Numbered from the stretch's first letter, positions 22,209 through 33,989 are shown. The stretch: DNA of 64,000 nt from Adiantum capillus-veneris (GCA_014529385.2 CM043945.1:99984963-100048962); one strand, 5' to 3'. Program-made: numbers and translations. The notes: generated from the letters alone by a model not told the origin.

Positions 22209-23862
22209 ATGCTCCTTCTACCATCGGTGGTACTGGAGGTAATCGGACTTCTCCTTCCTTAGATTGCTTCTCCTTACCTTCAAAGACTTGGTAGGTCATG
22301 AGTCCCCCCAAACTTGCCCTTGTCGTGCTTTGTACCTGTACCGTGTAGTCAAACTCTTGCAGACAAACTAGCCATTTAGTAATTCTAGCAGACAGATCCA
22401 TGTGTTGTACAACATAGGGAAATATTTCATCCGTGGTTAGAATCACAAATTGCTTAGGCAGCAAATATGACCTAAACTTTGTAGTTGCAAATCTAAGAGC
22501 TGTCATCATTTGACTAGAGAAGTAGATTGGCCTCATGAAAGATGTCGTCGTATCCTTTTGGAGTAGCACAGCCCCCAATGAGTCATCACCAACACTTGAG
22601 GTGACATAGAATTTTTCATCCCACTTAGGTGGTGAGATAGTTGGTAGAGTGGCTAAGACCTCCTTTACCTTGTTGTAGTGATGTTCGCTTTCCTCGTCCC
22701 AAGTGAAAGTTGATCTTTGAGTGAGTTGTTGCAGTGGTAGAACAAGTTGTGATAGTAGATGTATGAATCTACTTAAGTACCTCACCTTCTGTAGAAAAGA
22801 GACCAGTTGACGTGCGGTCGTTGGTGAAGGTAGGGCTATGAGTGCGGACACCTTACTTGGGTCGGCGTTGATACCTCTTGCTGAATTTCATGGCCTAGTA
22901 GAATTACTTTACTCTCCCCAATGTGACATTTATCCACATTTAGTTGCCCACCTAGGCTCTGCAACCTGGCCAAACCTTCAGTTACCTTTTTCTAAATGTG
23001 AAATACGGGAGCTATATATACAAAAATCATCAATGAACACTCTTATGGATGTTCCAAAGAACGGTTGAAAAACATATGTGACATATCTTTGGAATGTGGT
23101 AGGTGCATTTGTGAGACCAAATGGCATAACCCTGTATGCAAAACAATCACATGGCGTGATAAAAGTGGTTTTTAGCTGATCTTCCAAGGCTATGCGTATT
23201 TAAAAGTATCCTGAATAACCATCACAGACGGTATAGCATTCAAAACCCGCTACTTCATTCAGAATTTCATCCAAGAAAGGCAGAGGAAAGTGGTCTCTCT
23301 TTATAGCTGCATTTAGTGGTTTGTAGTAAACAAGGACCCTCCACTTACCATTCTTTTTAGGCGTCACCACTACGGGTGACACCCATTCTGAGTTTTCTAC
23401 AAGATAGATGAATCCCGCCTCCAGCAGTTTCCTTACCTCGGCCAAGAGTGCCTTTTCTTGTATGACCCCGAGCCGTCGTATCTTTTGCACAACTGGTTTT
23501 ACCCCTTCCTTCAGCTTAATATGATGTTCCACCACTGTAATGCCTATGATTCTTTCATAGTTGTCAATGAACAGGTTAGGAAATCCCATCAACATTTGCA
23601 AAAAAATATCTTTCTCCTCAAGTGTTAATTTCGTAGACAACATACCCTTCAACCTACTTCCTCCTAGGCTAGGTGATTTGCTCTTCTCTTCATTGGGTTG
23701 ACCTTTTGGTGATGGATCACCAGTTGTGCTTACCCTTTGTGGATCCTTCATAATGATACCCATCACATCAATAGAACTGTCACTTTCATCGGTGGATGTG
23801 GTCTCCTCCTCAGAACTGGAAGATTCGCTAGTGGTTTCATCTACCGATGTTTCCATATTCAT
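22209..23862 (-). pseudogene. Reverse transcriptase and first RNase H of the gypsy element
   Basis: The frame 23,200-23,862 carries an acidic linker and the fingers region (EWVSPVVVTPKKNGKWRVLV, then KRDHFPLPFLDEIL). The frame 22,978-23,187 carries MPFGLTNAPTTFQRYV and VFIDDF, where the usual YVDD/YIDD is FIDD. After a disrupted stretch, 22,207-22,851 has the connection and RNase H part (FTWDEESEHHYNKVKEVLAT, GAVLLQKD). Stops and shifts separate these frames. Similarity of the fingers to Athila/Tat elements supports that placement. Confidence 0.85.
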
Positions 23863-23940
23863 TTGCTTCTACTTGCCAATCCTCATGTCGTAGTAGATTG
23901 TCTCCCCTTTCTTACCGGTCATGCGTAGAAGGCCAGTACC

Positions 23941-24636
23941 CTAGTCCTGTTTTTCCTTCATGGCCATCAACCATGGCCTTCCCAAAATTAGTGGATAGCC
24001 CTCCCCCTTAGTAGGCATTACAAAAACATCTACCTCTACCTCAGTGTTGAAAGCTTTGATTTTCACAGCACTTACCACACCCACACACTTTACTTTTGCG
24101 TGGTTTGCCATCTTTGCCTTGCATGGAGAAGGCCTGTCAACCTCGAGCCCTAATCGAAGCATCATAGCTTCGCTCATTACAAAGATTTGTGCACCTCCAT
24201 CAATGTAGGTGTTTCCAACCCTCTTTCCTTTTATGTTTACGTCGACATTTGGAAGGATGGCATCCATGTTGCATCCCGAAATTTCTCTGGCTACCTTTGT
24301 TTTGGAGCGTCCTGTACTTACCATTTTAGACCATTGTCGCCTTACTTTTGGTGCAAGATGTAGCAGCTGTGGCCATGTAATCTGCGGTCCTTGCTCTGCC
24401 ACATCCAATGTTAGATCATAGGGCTTAGAACTTTCCCCTAGCTGGAAGTCGGTGATGTCCAATTTCCGTCGTGGCCTGGATGGACTCTTGCTAGTTTCTC
24501 CTCTCATGCTTCTCTCATCATCTGATGGTGTAGCTTTCTCCCTCCTAGCTCTTTTCACAGTCATGGCTTCAAGTGGTTCTAAAAATGTTACCTTCTCCTT
24601 ACCCTTGTCCCTCTCCTTTGCTCTGGGTGGATCCAC
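23941..24636 (-). pseudogene. Retroviral-type aspartic protease region
   Basis: The frame contains TYIDGGAQIFVMSEAMMLRL, where the catalytic D[ST]G triad is DGG, and later YPLILGRPWL, the conserved second block. The catalytic aspartate is present but the triad is altered, so activity is doubtful. It ends at a TAG at 23,941-23,943, separating it from the polymerase frame. Confidence 0.75.
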
Positions 24637-24689
24637 TACTACGGCTTTTCCTTTCTCTTCTAGCCTTATGATGTTTACAGGGCGATCAG

Positions 24690-25620
24690 GTGGTGGGGCT
24701 GGTGGAAGAGGAGGGATGGATGCTTGTAGTGGTGTCTGGGGTGGATGTAGAATTTGTGTTGGTGGGGGTGGTGCTCAAGGTGGGGGTGTTCTTTCTCTAG
24801 GGGGTGACAATTGGTTCCTCCTACCTCCTCTATTATAGTTTTGTCATGGTTTGGGACAGTAGTACATACCGTGACCGTCTTCTCCGCAGTTGTAGCAATG
24901 ATACTCCCTGTTTTGTCATCGTGCTCTTCCAGGGTCTTGATCTCTTTCTTGACTCCTCCCTTGCTGTATTAAGTGGACAAACAAATTCTGCAGTTGGTCA
25001 GTAATATGGGCCAACATATCTTGTCGGTCATCTCTTATCCCAAGAGCCGGTGGTGGTGGTTGTCGTAGTTGTTGATCGAAGCGATGTTCCTGCTTCTATT
25101 GACTCGGTTTCTTTGGCTTTCATTCGCAGCTTCTTGTCCTTAAGGCGAGCAATCTCAACGGCTAACTCGTACGTAGCCGGGAATCTACCTTTCACCTTCT
25201 CCTTGAGAAACGGCCATAAGCCATGCGTGAACTGATCTTTTTTTAGGAAATCGGGTGCAGCTTCCCCCCTTGCCAGTGACTCAACCCACTATTCCCACAA
25301 ATCCACAAATTTGGACTCATAGATGGCATATTCTAAAAGACCCTCCTGCTTCAAGTCTCTCAACTTGTCCCACAACTTCTCTGAAGTGGTACCTCCCCCA
25401 AAGCGGTTTTTAAGGGTTCCCAGTCATCCTTGGTTTCTTATTGAAGTGCATTGTACCATGATCTAGCTTCTAGCTTCATGAGATGCTTAAAGATTCTAAC
25501 CCGGGATTCATCCGTATCTTTGTTGCTCACTACACATGCTACTTCAAAGTCATCTAGGAAGTCTGTTACCAAATCCTCCCCCTTATTTCCTTTAAATGTT
25601 GGAAATACTACACTTGCCAT
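24690..25620 (-). pseudogene. Gag region with zinc knuckle
   Basis: It begins at ATG 25,620 (MASVVFPTFKGNKGEDLV) and follows the retrotransposon Gag pattern (LKLEARSWYNAL, then EKLWDKLRDLKQE in the same frame after a TAA at 25,438). Near 24,856-24,897 lies CYNCGEDGHGMYYC, a CX2CX4HX4C knuckle that binds RNA. More stops occur downstream. Confidence 0.75.
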
Positions 25621-26465
25621 GATTACTGAGAGAGAGCTAGAAAGACAAACTTCTTAACTTGCAAAAGTTTTTTTCTTCTTTACAAGGAGGCGTGTATACC
25701 CTCTTATACTAGGACATAGATTAAAACTTCAAACGGTACATTGCCTTGTACCAAAGGTAAGACAAATGGCTGATCTAATGCCAGAACCTCAAAAAACCGC
25801 TCCCCACCCAGCATGGTGTCAGTGACGTGCTGGTAGTGAGCCTTCAAGTCCAGTATTACCTTGATTGAGCGTACACGTGTTGGTATGTGTGATCTGTCTT
25901 GAGGTAGGTTGCAATGATTCATGTGAAGCTTAGAGGTGCTTAGTTACTGTCCAAGCTTGTGGGAGAGGGTGGAGTTATTTCCTGAAACAAACTTAGTAGA
26001 TCCCTAGTTTCTCTAGTGAGAGTGTGAGCCAATGATTTCGTTATCTCTGCTGCAGCATCAGGTGCGACTTGAAAACTGATTGTGATAATTACCTCGGTGA
26101 CTTGAGTTACCCGATTCTCAAAGTAGAATAGTGTTGATTCTCTATTGTGCAGAGCTCCTTCCATTTTGTTGTTGTTGGTTGGTTGTAGGTTGCAGACATG
26201 GTTTCGACCTTCTCCTTCTTCTTCTTGGCACTTGGCCTATGTATATCCACTAGGTTTGGCGTGTTGGTTGACTCTCCCACTGCAAATCGATTAGCGTTAC
26301 ACCTGGCACTCGAGCTTCGATGGAGATGCGGAGTTCATCTAGTTGTGCTTGGAGCTCTTCTAGTTGGCAAATCGTGCTAGCCATTCATCCATTCACATTA
26401 GTTTAGGGGTTTCAGTCTTGTAAAGTGAAGGGTTTCATGAAAAGATCCTCCGTGGGGGCACCAAA
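25621..26465 (-). other. Leader of the gypsy element with primer-binding site
   Basis: Directly inside the 5' LTR on the minus strand comes TTTGGTGCCCCCACGGAGG. A TGG two bases from the LTR is the expected start of a tRNA primer-binding site, but I cannot name the tRNA. A small frame (26,385 to about 26,250, MASTICQLEELQAQLDELR) and another (25,940-26,164) precede gag. Their role is unknown. Confidence 0.55.
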
Positions 26466-26674
26466 TGATGGGATCAAAGCGAACCCCGAACCCCGACGGC
26501 CTCTAAAACACCGGGGACCGAATGGCGCGCCTCGAGCCTGTCATGGTAAAGCAAACAGGGGCACCACCTAGCTTCAGCGGCTAGGACTCAAACAACACAC
26601 CACCATAACAAATTTTTCATCCAAGAGAGATGGATGCTTGGGAGTAATGATGAAGAGGAAAGGGAATGAGATCA

Positions 26675-26737
<63 letters not shown>

Positions 26738-28032
26738 GGGAGGGGGTATAGCGGCTTAGTACTTAGGCACCACAAAAGAATGGCGAATCTGCACACCCTT
26801 CACACATACACAAGCTCACTCCAAACACAAGACTAGGTGGCGATTCCGCACACCTCACATGGGAAAAACATTGCAAGAAAACATACTCACAAAACCTCAA
26901 GCTTTATTTAGAGAATAAGGCGATGAAATGGGGAGCATAGGGTAGGGGAATGAGAAGGGAGAGAGTGGTAGAGCACATGGCGGATACGTGGGAGTTGATG
27001 GCTAAGACTCGCAGGAGGGTTATGGCCATCATCCTTCATTTAGTTGCCCTTCATCTTCCATAGCCAAGGGTGTAGAGGTCATGCTCAAGATAAGCATGGT
27101 GATTGCGGTGATGGTGATGGTGTGGGTGTGTGTGTGTGCACTACGCACACACAGTGCATAGTGTGTTCTTTGGTGATGTTGTGTGTGTATTTAGTGTGAT
27201 GGTGACCCCTCTTTATATAGGGGAGGAGGGGGGAGAAATTCTAGAATTTAGAAATGAAGAAATCATTATCTACATAGGCCATGTGACTGTGGGCCCCACT
27301 TGTTTGGCTGTGTATATATGTGCCAGAACAGCAGTCTCATGAGAGAGAGACTAAGAGAGAGAGATGGGTGGATGAAAAAAAGTGAGAGGTGACATGGAGA
27401 ATAAAGTAATTACAAGAGGGGAGAGAGGGGAGTGTGTTCAGAGGTGAATCTGTGTGCAAATGTGTGTGAACACAAGAAAAATCAGGTAACCACCGGGTGG
27501 GGATGGGTTTGTGGGCACCTTTTTTAGTGAAACTGAGTGTGTGTGAGTGTGGGGGAGGTTATTTAGCTACAAGACAAGAGACATGGAGCCCTTTAGAGAG
27601 AGAGGGGGGTATTTGGGTCATGGGATATGATAGGAGAGAGAAAGAGGGGGTGGGGTATACTATTTTGGAAGATAGGGTAAATTGCATGTGAGTTAGGGTG
27701 CATTATTGGTGAGAGGTGGGGTAGCTTGAGGGGAGAGACAAAGGAGAAAGGACAAGGGGAGAGAGAGGGGGTTGACCTTTTGAGTGGAGGAGAGGAAGAG
27801 GGACACACGGCGGGGCAACAGTGAAGAAAAAAAAGAGGCAAGGTGGGGATGGGCTACCCCGTAGGCATGAGGTGGCCTATTTTACCTTTCTTATATATTT
27901 ACATAATCATACTTTATTTTTTTCTTACTTTTTCCAATGCCTTTTATCACTCCCTCCCTAAGAGGGGGTTTTCATGGGGTGGGGACGAGAGAAGAGGGGT
28001 ATGGGAGCTTGGCTTGTGAAAAACCCCCATCA
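26466..28032 (-). repeat. 5' LTR of the gypsy element
   Basis: Starts TGATGGGATC and ends CCCCCATCA on the plus strand. It contains a long GA microsatellite (about 26,678-26,734), much longer than in the partner LTR, and the TATA box at 27,211-27,220. Confidence 0.92.
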
Positions 28033-28410
28033 ATGCCATTACATCTATTAAAACTATGTGATCACTGCATATCTTGAAAGGACTACTTTTTTATTGTCTC
28101 TTTGGCTGATAGATGATTGGATCCTTGAACTTTATCTCCAATTTCTTTATCAAGCTACATATTCTTGTTCTTTTGCAGCGTTTGGTATGCATTTCGTTAG
28201 ATTGACTATGACTTTTTCATCATGTGCACATACCATGCCATGACATCTATAGTAATTTGGAGAAGTGTTTATAGCTTGTGTAAATGCCTCCTATCTTGAT
28301 ATTGACAATATGCGATCACTAATTTTTTTTTTAAAGACTACTTTATAAATGTCTCTTTGTCTGACAGATAGATAAATTCAAGAAATTAATCCCTATTTTT
28401 TTATCTGAGT
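28033..28410. repeat. Interspersed repeat, copy B, right part
   Basis: Continues the match to copy A (2127-2510) after the retrotransposon. Between 28,411 and 29,000 no gene was recognised. Confidence 0.8.
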
Positions 28411-29004
28411 AAATTGTCTACTCTTGCAAGATTTATCTGTAAAAACTCGCTCGGTTTGGTATTCGCTCAAAATTCTTTGCTCGGATGGCGTGAATCCTTG
28501 CGGGGAATGAGGGTAGGGAAGAGGAAGAAGAAACATTCCATAGGAGAAAGAAGTAGTTCCTCACTTATCATCACTCTTCTTGCTAGCATACATGATAGCA
28601 TAGTAATGAAGATGGAGAAGATGGAAAGCTTAAGCATTGAAGCATGTCTCTTGGTTGGATTTGCATTCCATAGCCAAGAGTGTTGGTGTAAGCTCTCAAC
28701 CTCTCTACTAGCTTACGGAAGGAGATGGAGCTCTTGCACTTTTCACTTCACACAATGAGAGTGTCTGTGGGAGAGTATACCCCCCAAGATAGCCCCCTTC
28801 TTGCTTTGGTCGATGAAGCAAATTAAATAAAGATAGATCTAGAATAGTTATAACTTTGACTTATATGATTGCAAATATAAAACTATAAAAAAAATTCATG
28901 TACTAAAATGATCATTTACAATTCTAGAATGACAAGAGTCCTATTTTCAAAGCAACACAATGACCAGTATCATTTGAAAATGAACAACTATATGATATGG
29001 TACC

Positions 29005-29512
29005 TCTTTTTGCAGTGCGACGCAATGGTCAACAACTAGGAGTAACGAAATATCTAAAAATACATAACCCCTCCCTGCAGTGCGAAGTGGTGGTCAACAA
29101 TATCCAGAGATGAGGCATCTATTAAAACCAATCTGCCTTCAGTGCGACGTGGTAGTCAACAAAAGCCAGAGACAAGGATTTAAAATACCTAACCCCTCCC
29201 TGTAGTGAAACACGGTGGTTAGCAACAGCTAGAGACGGAGAATCTATTAAACTCAATCAACCTACAGTGCGACACGATGGTCAGCAATATCCAAGAACAA
29301 AGTATTGAAAATACCTAACCCTTTTTTGCAGTGCAATGTAGTGGTCAGCAACAACCAAAGATAGGGAATCTATTAAACTCCATCAAACTACACTGCAGGG
29401 TGGTGGTGGTCAACAATAGCTAGGAATGAAGGATTTAAAATACCTAACCTCTCCTTGTAGTGTGATGCCGTGGTCAGCAACAACCAGAGACAGGGAATCT
29501 ATTGAATCCAAT
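29005..29512. repeat. Minisatellite with a unit of about 63 bp
   Basis: Eight diverged units, each holding a CAGTGCGAC-like box at about 29,013, 29,078, 29,140, 29,203, 29,265, 29,329, 29,391 and 29,457. Spacing is 62-66 bp. Units alternate between a type with ATCTATTAAA and a type with AAATACCTAACCCCTCCC, so the higher-order period is about 126 bp. Confidence 0.8.
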
Positions 29513-29682
29513 CTTCTCCTAGAGGAAGGCTAGCCATTCTTGGACGCAATCCTTGGAAGATCAACTCTAATCAAAGAAGGTCTTGGACTTGGTGTATCAA
29601 TCAAAGTTGAATTCTCCCCTCTTCTTCTCTCTCCATCAATAATAGTGCCGAAGGGTTTTTCAAGTAAGATGTGTTCTACATT
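29513..29682 (+). repeat. LTR fragment, left of a nested insertion
   Basis: 170 bp closely match 47,108-47,269 inside the 3' LTR of the 40-kb element. The match resumes at 39,105, so 29,683-39,104 is an insertion in this LTR. The part of the LTR matching 46,149-47,107 is missing to the left, where the minisatellite abuts. Confidence 0.82.
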
Positions 29683-29846
29683 AGGAAAAATGTGGACTCT
29701 CCCTGGGCCATATAGGATTAAGGTTAATTAGGCTCCAGCCAATAGGAAGAGAGCAATGTATATAAGTCTAGAACCTAAGAAAGTAGAGAGAATAATAGGG
29801 TTTTCCACTCATTTATTGCTTTGTATACTAGAGGGAGGGGGGAAAA

Positions 29847-29871
29847 GGGGGGGGGGGGGGGGGGGGGGGGG
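29847..29871 (+). repeat. Poly-G run of 25
   Basis: An unbroken G tract near the left end of the 9.4-kb element. It could form a G-quadruplex. Its exact length is prone to sequencing error. Confidence 0.85.
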
Positions 29872-30054
29872 AGTGGTGGGTCCACAGATACGTTTTTGCA
29901 AAAACCCTAAAATTTTAAAATTTTCAAAAAAAAAAACAAAATATTCCATCCAAAACTCCCCCCAAACCTACCCTATGATCAAAAAGTCATTTTCTCACTC
30001 TAGAACCTTTTTCCCAAGACTCCGTTCCTTCATAGCCCCTTTCCATAACACAAA

Positions 30055-30255
30055 GCTCCCACTCTCTCTCTAAACTGTTACACCTTCCTCCTTCTTCAAG
30101 CTCTCCATTGCAACTTTAAGCTCCCACTCTCTCTCTAAACTCTGTCTTCCTCCTCCTTCCTCAAGCTCTCCATTACAACTTTAAGCTCCCACTCTCTCTC
30201 TAAACTCTGTCTCCCTCCTCCTTCCCCAAGCTCTCCATTGCAATTTCAAGCTCCC
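30055..30255 (+). repeat. Three tandem copies of a 65-bp pyrimidine-rich unit
   Basis: Units begin CTCCCACTCTCTCTCTAAAC at about 30,056, 30,121 and 30,186, with a partial fourth. They lie just upstream of an ATG at 30,268 and may be in a 5' untranslated region. Confidence 0.8.
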
Positions 30256-30267
30256 ACTTAAGCATCC

Positions 30268-31631
30268 ATGGCAAACAATGGTCAAAATAGACGCCCCAAA
30301 CCCATCATTCAAAGTATGGTTCTCCACAACTCGAAGAATGAGGAGCAGCAATGGGAACCTCAGGTTTTTCAAGAAGGTGCGTGGGTCTACATGCAACCTT
30401 CCGCAATATGTCCCCATCGTGCTCGTGATAGAACAAACGTTGATCTCCATTGGAAGGGAAGACTAATAGGCTTCAAGTAAGTAAGAGACAAGGGTACGGT
30501 GGCAATCGGTTAACATGTCTTCATGTTTGGACACATGCATCTACGAGGGATCACCAACCACCCAAGGGATTTTCCTTATGATTGTATGTCCCTTGCACTT
30601 CAATGGTTTTGGTGGTAACAAAAAATTAGAATGTTTACATCTCATGGACTGTTTTGTTTCTATGTAGATGTTTTCCCTTCTAGCCTTGTGGAGGAGCAAC
30701 CGCTCTCGTGCCTTCCAGGCACATTTATGGCCATGCATGCAAGTCTTGGGAATATGCTCTTCTCCAACACAACTTCATCAAACCTTGCACGACAAAGGGT
30801 GTTCTTCTACACCCACAAGTACATTGTACCTACAGATGAGCAAAGCTACGGAGAGCTACAACCTTTGGAGGCTACAACCTTGCGTAGCATGGAGTGGCCA
30901 AAGCCAGATGCATTCACTATAATGTCTTTGAAAGCCAAGATTGTAGATGATGTGAGAGCATCATTAAAATTTGGAAAAGCCTCACGTTTCGTTGGGCTTG
31001 GATGGTGTTGTTCTTCTCATGTCTTCGCTAGCATATTCGGATCTTTTCCTTTCCATTATACAAATACTATGTATGTTTGCAAGGATCTACATTACGATAC
31101 ATTGGCAACCATCCTTGGCGAGAAGTGGGGGTATCTTGAAGTACTTCACAACGGAGATCGCTTTCGGTGTCAGGTTGGAAGTTTCGGCATTGCTATCCGT
31201 TTCATCAAGGTGCGCTCCATCCTTTACGTGCTGTACTTCTATGAAAGATGGATGTGCAAGCTTGGTGAATGGATTCCATTGCAATCCAATGATGCTACAA
31301 TTGAGGTATTTGATATTGCAATCAAATTATCGAGTGGTGCTGTTGAGACCGTCCAAGTGAACAAGCATTGGACATTGGCCAATGTGCGGGAGCACTTAGT
31401 GATAATGGGTTTAGAGCATGGAGAAGATACAAAATTTTGCATCGGACGATGTAAGGTGAATGATTTTTCTCTCTTAATTATGTTATCTTTATGTTCTTTG
31501 GATTATTCCCTGCTCTAAGGTGGGTATGCTATTTCTTTTTTTTTTGCTAGATTGGTAGCCTCATGGAGAGCACGATTCAAATTGAAAAGGCGTGGATAAC
31601 GGAAGAGAATCTGATTTTATCATTAGAGTAG
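30268..31631 (+). CDS. Unrecognised gene A, ubiquitin-like C-terminus
   Basis: The main open frame runs from about 30,631 to a donor at 31,456. It joins in phase to an exon at 31,551-31,631 ending in TAG. The last 100 residues read IEVFDIAIKLSSGAVETVQV, then NKHWTLANVREHL, then IQIEKAWITEENLILSLE. The spacing of strands and helix resembles a ubiquitin-like beta-grasp fold, though no diglycine end is present. The part before has many aromatic and cysteine residues and no known family. A possible first exon is 30,268-30,474 (ATG in a good context, donor AA|GTAAGT), but its phase does not fit the acceptor near 30,666, so the 5' structure is unresolved. It lies inside the 9.4-kb element. Confidence 0.45.
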
Positions 31632-31866
31632 TTATGTTTGTACTTAAATTTCTTATAATATCACAATCAAGCAAATGGTTGTATCAATTTTTGGCAATGC
31701 ACATTATCTTAAAGTCGTAGTGATGTGTTTTTAGAGTTAAATGATTGTAATTTAATTTGAAAGTTTTTTATAACTTCTTGTTATTTGTGTTACTTTATGA
31801 AAATTGTTTAATATTTTAATTATTGTTCTTAAATATTTTTTTTTTGGGGGGGGGTGAGGGGGGCGC

Positions 31867-31877
31867 GCTATATAAAG
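31867..31877 (+). promoter_or_regulatory. TATA box for gene B
   Basis: CTATATAAAGC about 100 bp before the ATG at 31,979, in a plausible position for a plant promoter. Confidence 0.5.
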
Positions 31878-31978
31878 CCTCCTAAACCCTACCATTTTCA
31901 CAATTCAGCTAGATAGCCTGTTCACACTCTCATTTGAGCTCTAGCACTCTTTGCATTTCTACCTTAGGAGCTAGCATC

Positions 31979-33506
31979 ATGGCATCCTCCTCCACCCCTC
32001 CCGAAGCCACGGCGTTACAACGCTTCCAAGCGTTTTTACAAACAACCGAGTGGCAAGATCGTGACGATCTCCATAATTTCTTCACCCAATTCCCTGATGT
32101 GAACGCAACTATTCACCTAAACAGCCAATCTTTTCATCCTATCTTGGAATTTTTTGAAATCTACATCGACAAGTATGTTGTACCAATTGTCGGACAAGGG
32201 GAATTGTGGATTCCATGCGATTTGCTTCAACGATTTTGTGTAATTGCGGGTGATGGAGGCAGGTCAGTACATTGAAGATTCACGTTTGAAAAAGAAGAAG
32301 GTCGGCACCAAGTTTCTAAGTCACTTGGCGACTTTTGTGTTTCTTCTTGCGGAGGAGCCTAAAAGATCTGAGGTGAGTTTGCCTCATTTGTGCCTGGGGG
32401 GTGTCGTCAAGGACACAAAGGATCCCATTACAGCGCCCTGGGATGCAAGCAAAGAGGGCAATATTCTTGCCCTAACCTACCCAGGAGGTGTCATGGATGC
32501 CGCCAAATCCATGGGTGATGAGGGTGCAGAAGCATCCTTTAAACCCGCTACAGATGTGCCGGAGGAGACATTAACTCCGGAGGTTTTTTTTGAACACCTC
32601 TCCCCAATTGTCATAAATGGGGAGGAATATTTATTTTTACATGATCTTGAAAAGACTTTTGACATCCGCATGGATGAGTGCCTGTCCATCCTCTGTGCCA
32701 CTGTAGAGTCCTCTGCCATTGACCCCTCCTTCAATCCACTGGATCGAAGCCTCCTACCCCTTGGAGAGAGTGTGGTAGATACAGTGGAGTTGGCAATAGT
32801 GGCAGTGACAGATGCATTGCACTCATCTGTGTCAGAGAATGAGTTTGTAGCTACACGTGCATAGCTTGAAGACCAACGCACTCATATGCCTGTTCATATA
32901 GATGAACTCGAGAGTGTCGCTATGGCTCCCAATTCATCTATTTCTCTTGACAGCAAAGGCATAAACGATGAGGACAATGAAAAACAAGAGGTATTAATTC
33001 ATTTTTGTTTTGTGATTACGTTAATTTTCATTGTTGCATTCTGAAATCTTATTTACCTATTGATTTCTTTGTAGAATGTTGTGGAGCTGGATGAGCATGC
33101 AGGTCGGGGAGGAGATGGTAGGCGCCAAGATTTTGGATGGCAGACATCTCTTGTGCATTACCTTGGCAAGATCCCCCAGGATGGCTTTGCGATAATCCAC
33201 AAAGAGTACACTCCTTGTGGTCAATTTTGGGTGTCAATGATGATAGCAATGAGCCACATCCTATATCTATCAACCATATCTCAAGCCTCCCAAGTTATAT
33301 ATCTTGTAAATAAATCTCTGGCCAGTGCTGCATTTGTGACACACATTCGTGGTCGTGTTCTTTGTAACGTGGCCTTAAGGCAAGCTGTAGGTCTAAGAAA
33401 TGTGGAACAAATTGCTTGGGATGTGCTGCACAAACAGCTTCCCTGCGCCCAAGAGCGCCGAGAAAACATTGCTCGCCATATCTCAGATGGCTCAAGCACT
33501 CAATAG
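31979..33506 (+). pseudogene. Unrecognised gene B
   Basis: ATG at 31,979 (MASSSTPPEATALQRFQAFL). Exon 1 runs to a donor at 32,991 and exon 2 is 33,075-33,506, joined in phase. The frame must shift near 32,245-32,270 (CVIAGDGG to QYIEDSRLKKKKVG), and a TAG lies at 32,862-32,864. Exon 2 ends with a helical region (QVIYLVNKSLASAAFVTHIR, then NVEQIAWDVLHKQLPCAQER). No family was recognised. Position inside the 9.4-kb element suggests a role specific to that element. Confidence 0.4.
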
Positions 33507-33728
33507 CTGCATATATCTTGTAATTAAGTCCTTCAAATTTGTAATGAGATATATCACATCTTTGTACTTTGCTATTTCAAACTTCAAATGGGACTTGATT
33601 TTAGCTGGTACTTTACATCTTCTGTATTGAGTTTATGGTACGATAGACAATAGGTGATTGGTTCTATCTTATGATATGATTGTGCAATTCTCTGAACCAA
33701 AATCAAGAGTTTTTTTTCATATAAATAC

Positions 33729-33950
33729 CACCAAAAAATCATAATATCATTGTATTCTTGTAAACCTAGCCTAGAGAAGGTTAAAAAAAGCTATCAAGGG
33801 GCCTACCGCAGAGGCGCGCAAGAAGGCAAAAGTAACTGTTACTTTTTCCTTCTCGCGCGCCTCTGCGGCGGCAGGCCCCCAGACAGCTGTTTTTAACCTT
33901 CCCTAGGGTAGGTTTACAAGAATACAATGATATTATGCTTTTTTGGTTAT
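33729..33950. mobile_element. Fold-back MITE-like hairpin
   Basis: About 220 bp forms an almost complete inverted repeat centred near 33,838. The arms begin CATAATATCATTGTATTC and end in the reverse, and the inner arms hold CCGCAGAGGCGCGC and its complement. No coding sequence. It may be a fold-back element nested in the 9.4-kb element. Confidence 0.7.
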
Positions 33951-33987
33951 TCAATCAACCACACTTGGTTGATAGCTCTTCTATCGA

Positions 33988-33989
<2 letters not shown>

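Larger units (their letters stand above)
18883..28032 (-). mobile_element. Ty3/gypsy LTR retrotransposon, Tat-like, minus orientation
   Basis: The element is bounded by two nearly identical LTRs (18,883-20,402 and 26,466-28,032) and flanked by the 4-bp duplication ATGC. Reading leftward from the right LTR, the order is leader, Gag with zinc knuckle, protease, reverse transcriptase, RNase H, a second RNase H, then integrase. A second RNase H between the first and the integrase is characteristic of the Tat branch of plant gypsy elements. Frames contain stops and shifts (for example TAA within gag near 25,438 and TAG at 22,209), so this copy is not autonomous. High LTR similarity suggests a rather recent insertion. 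Confidence 0.92.

Noticed and set aside
24452-24838. Plus-strand frame of 128 codons opposite the gag-protease region
   Set aside because: Shadow of the minus-strand gag-pol coding sequence; glycine-rich by reverse reading of proline-rich linker.
33297-33506. Minus-strand arginine-rich frames opposite gene B exon 2
   Set aside because: Gene B has an in-phase splice junction and stop on the plus strand; the reverse frames have no support.
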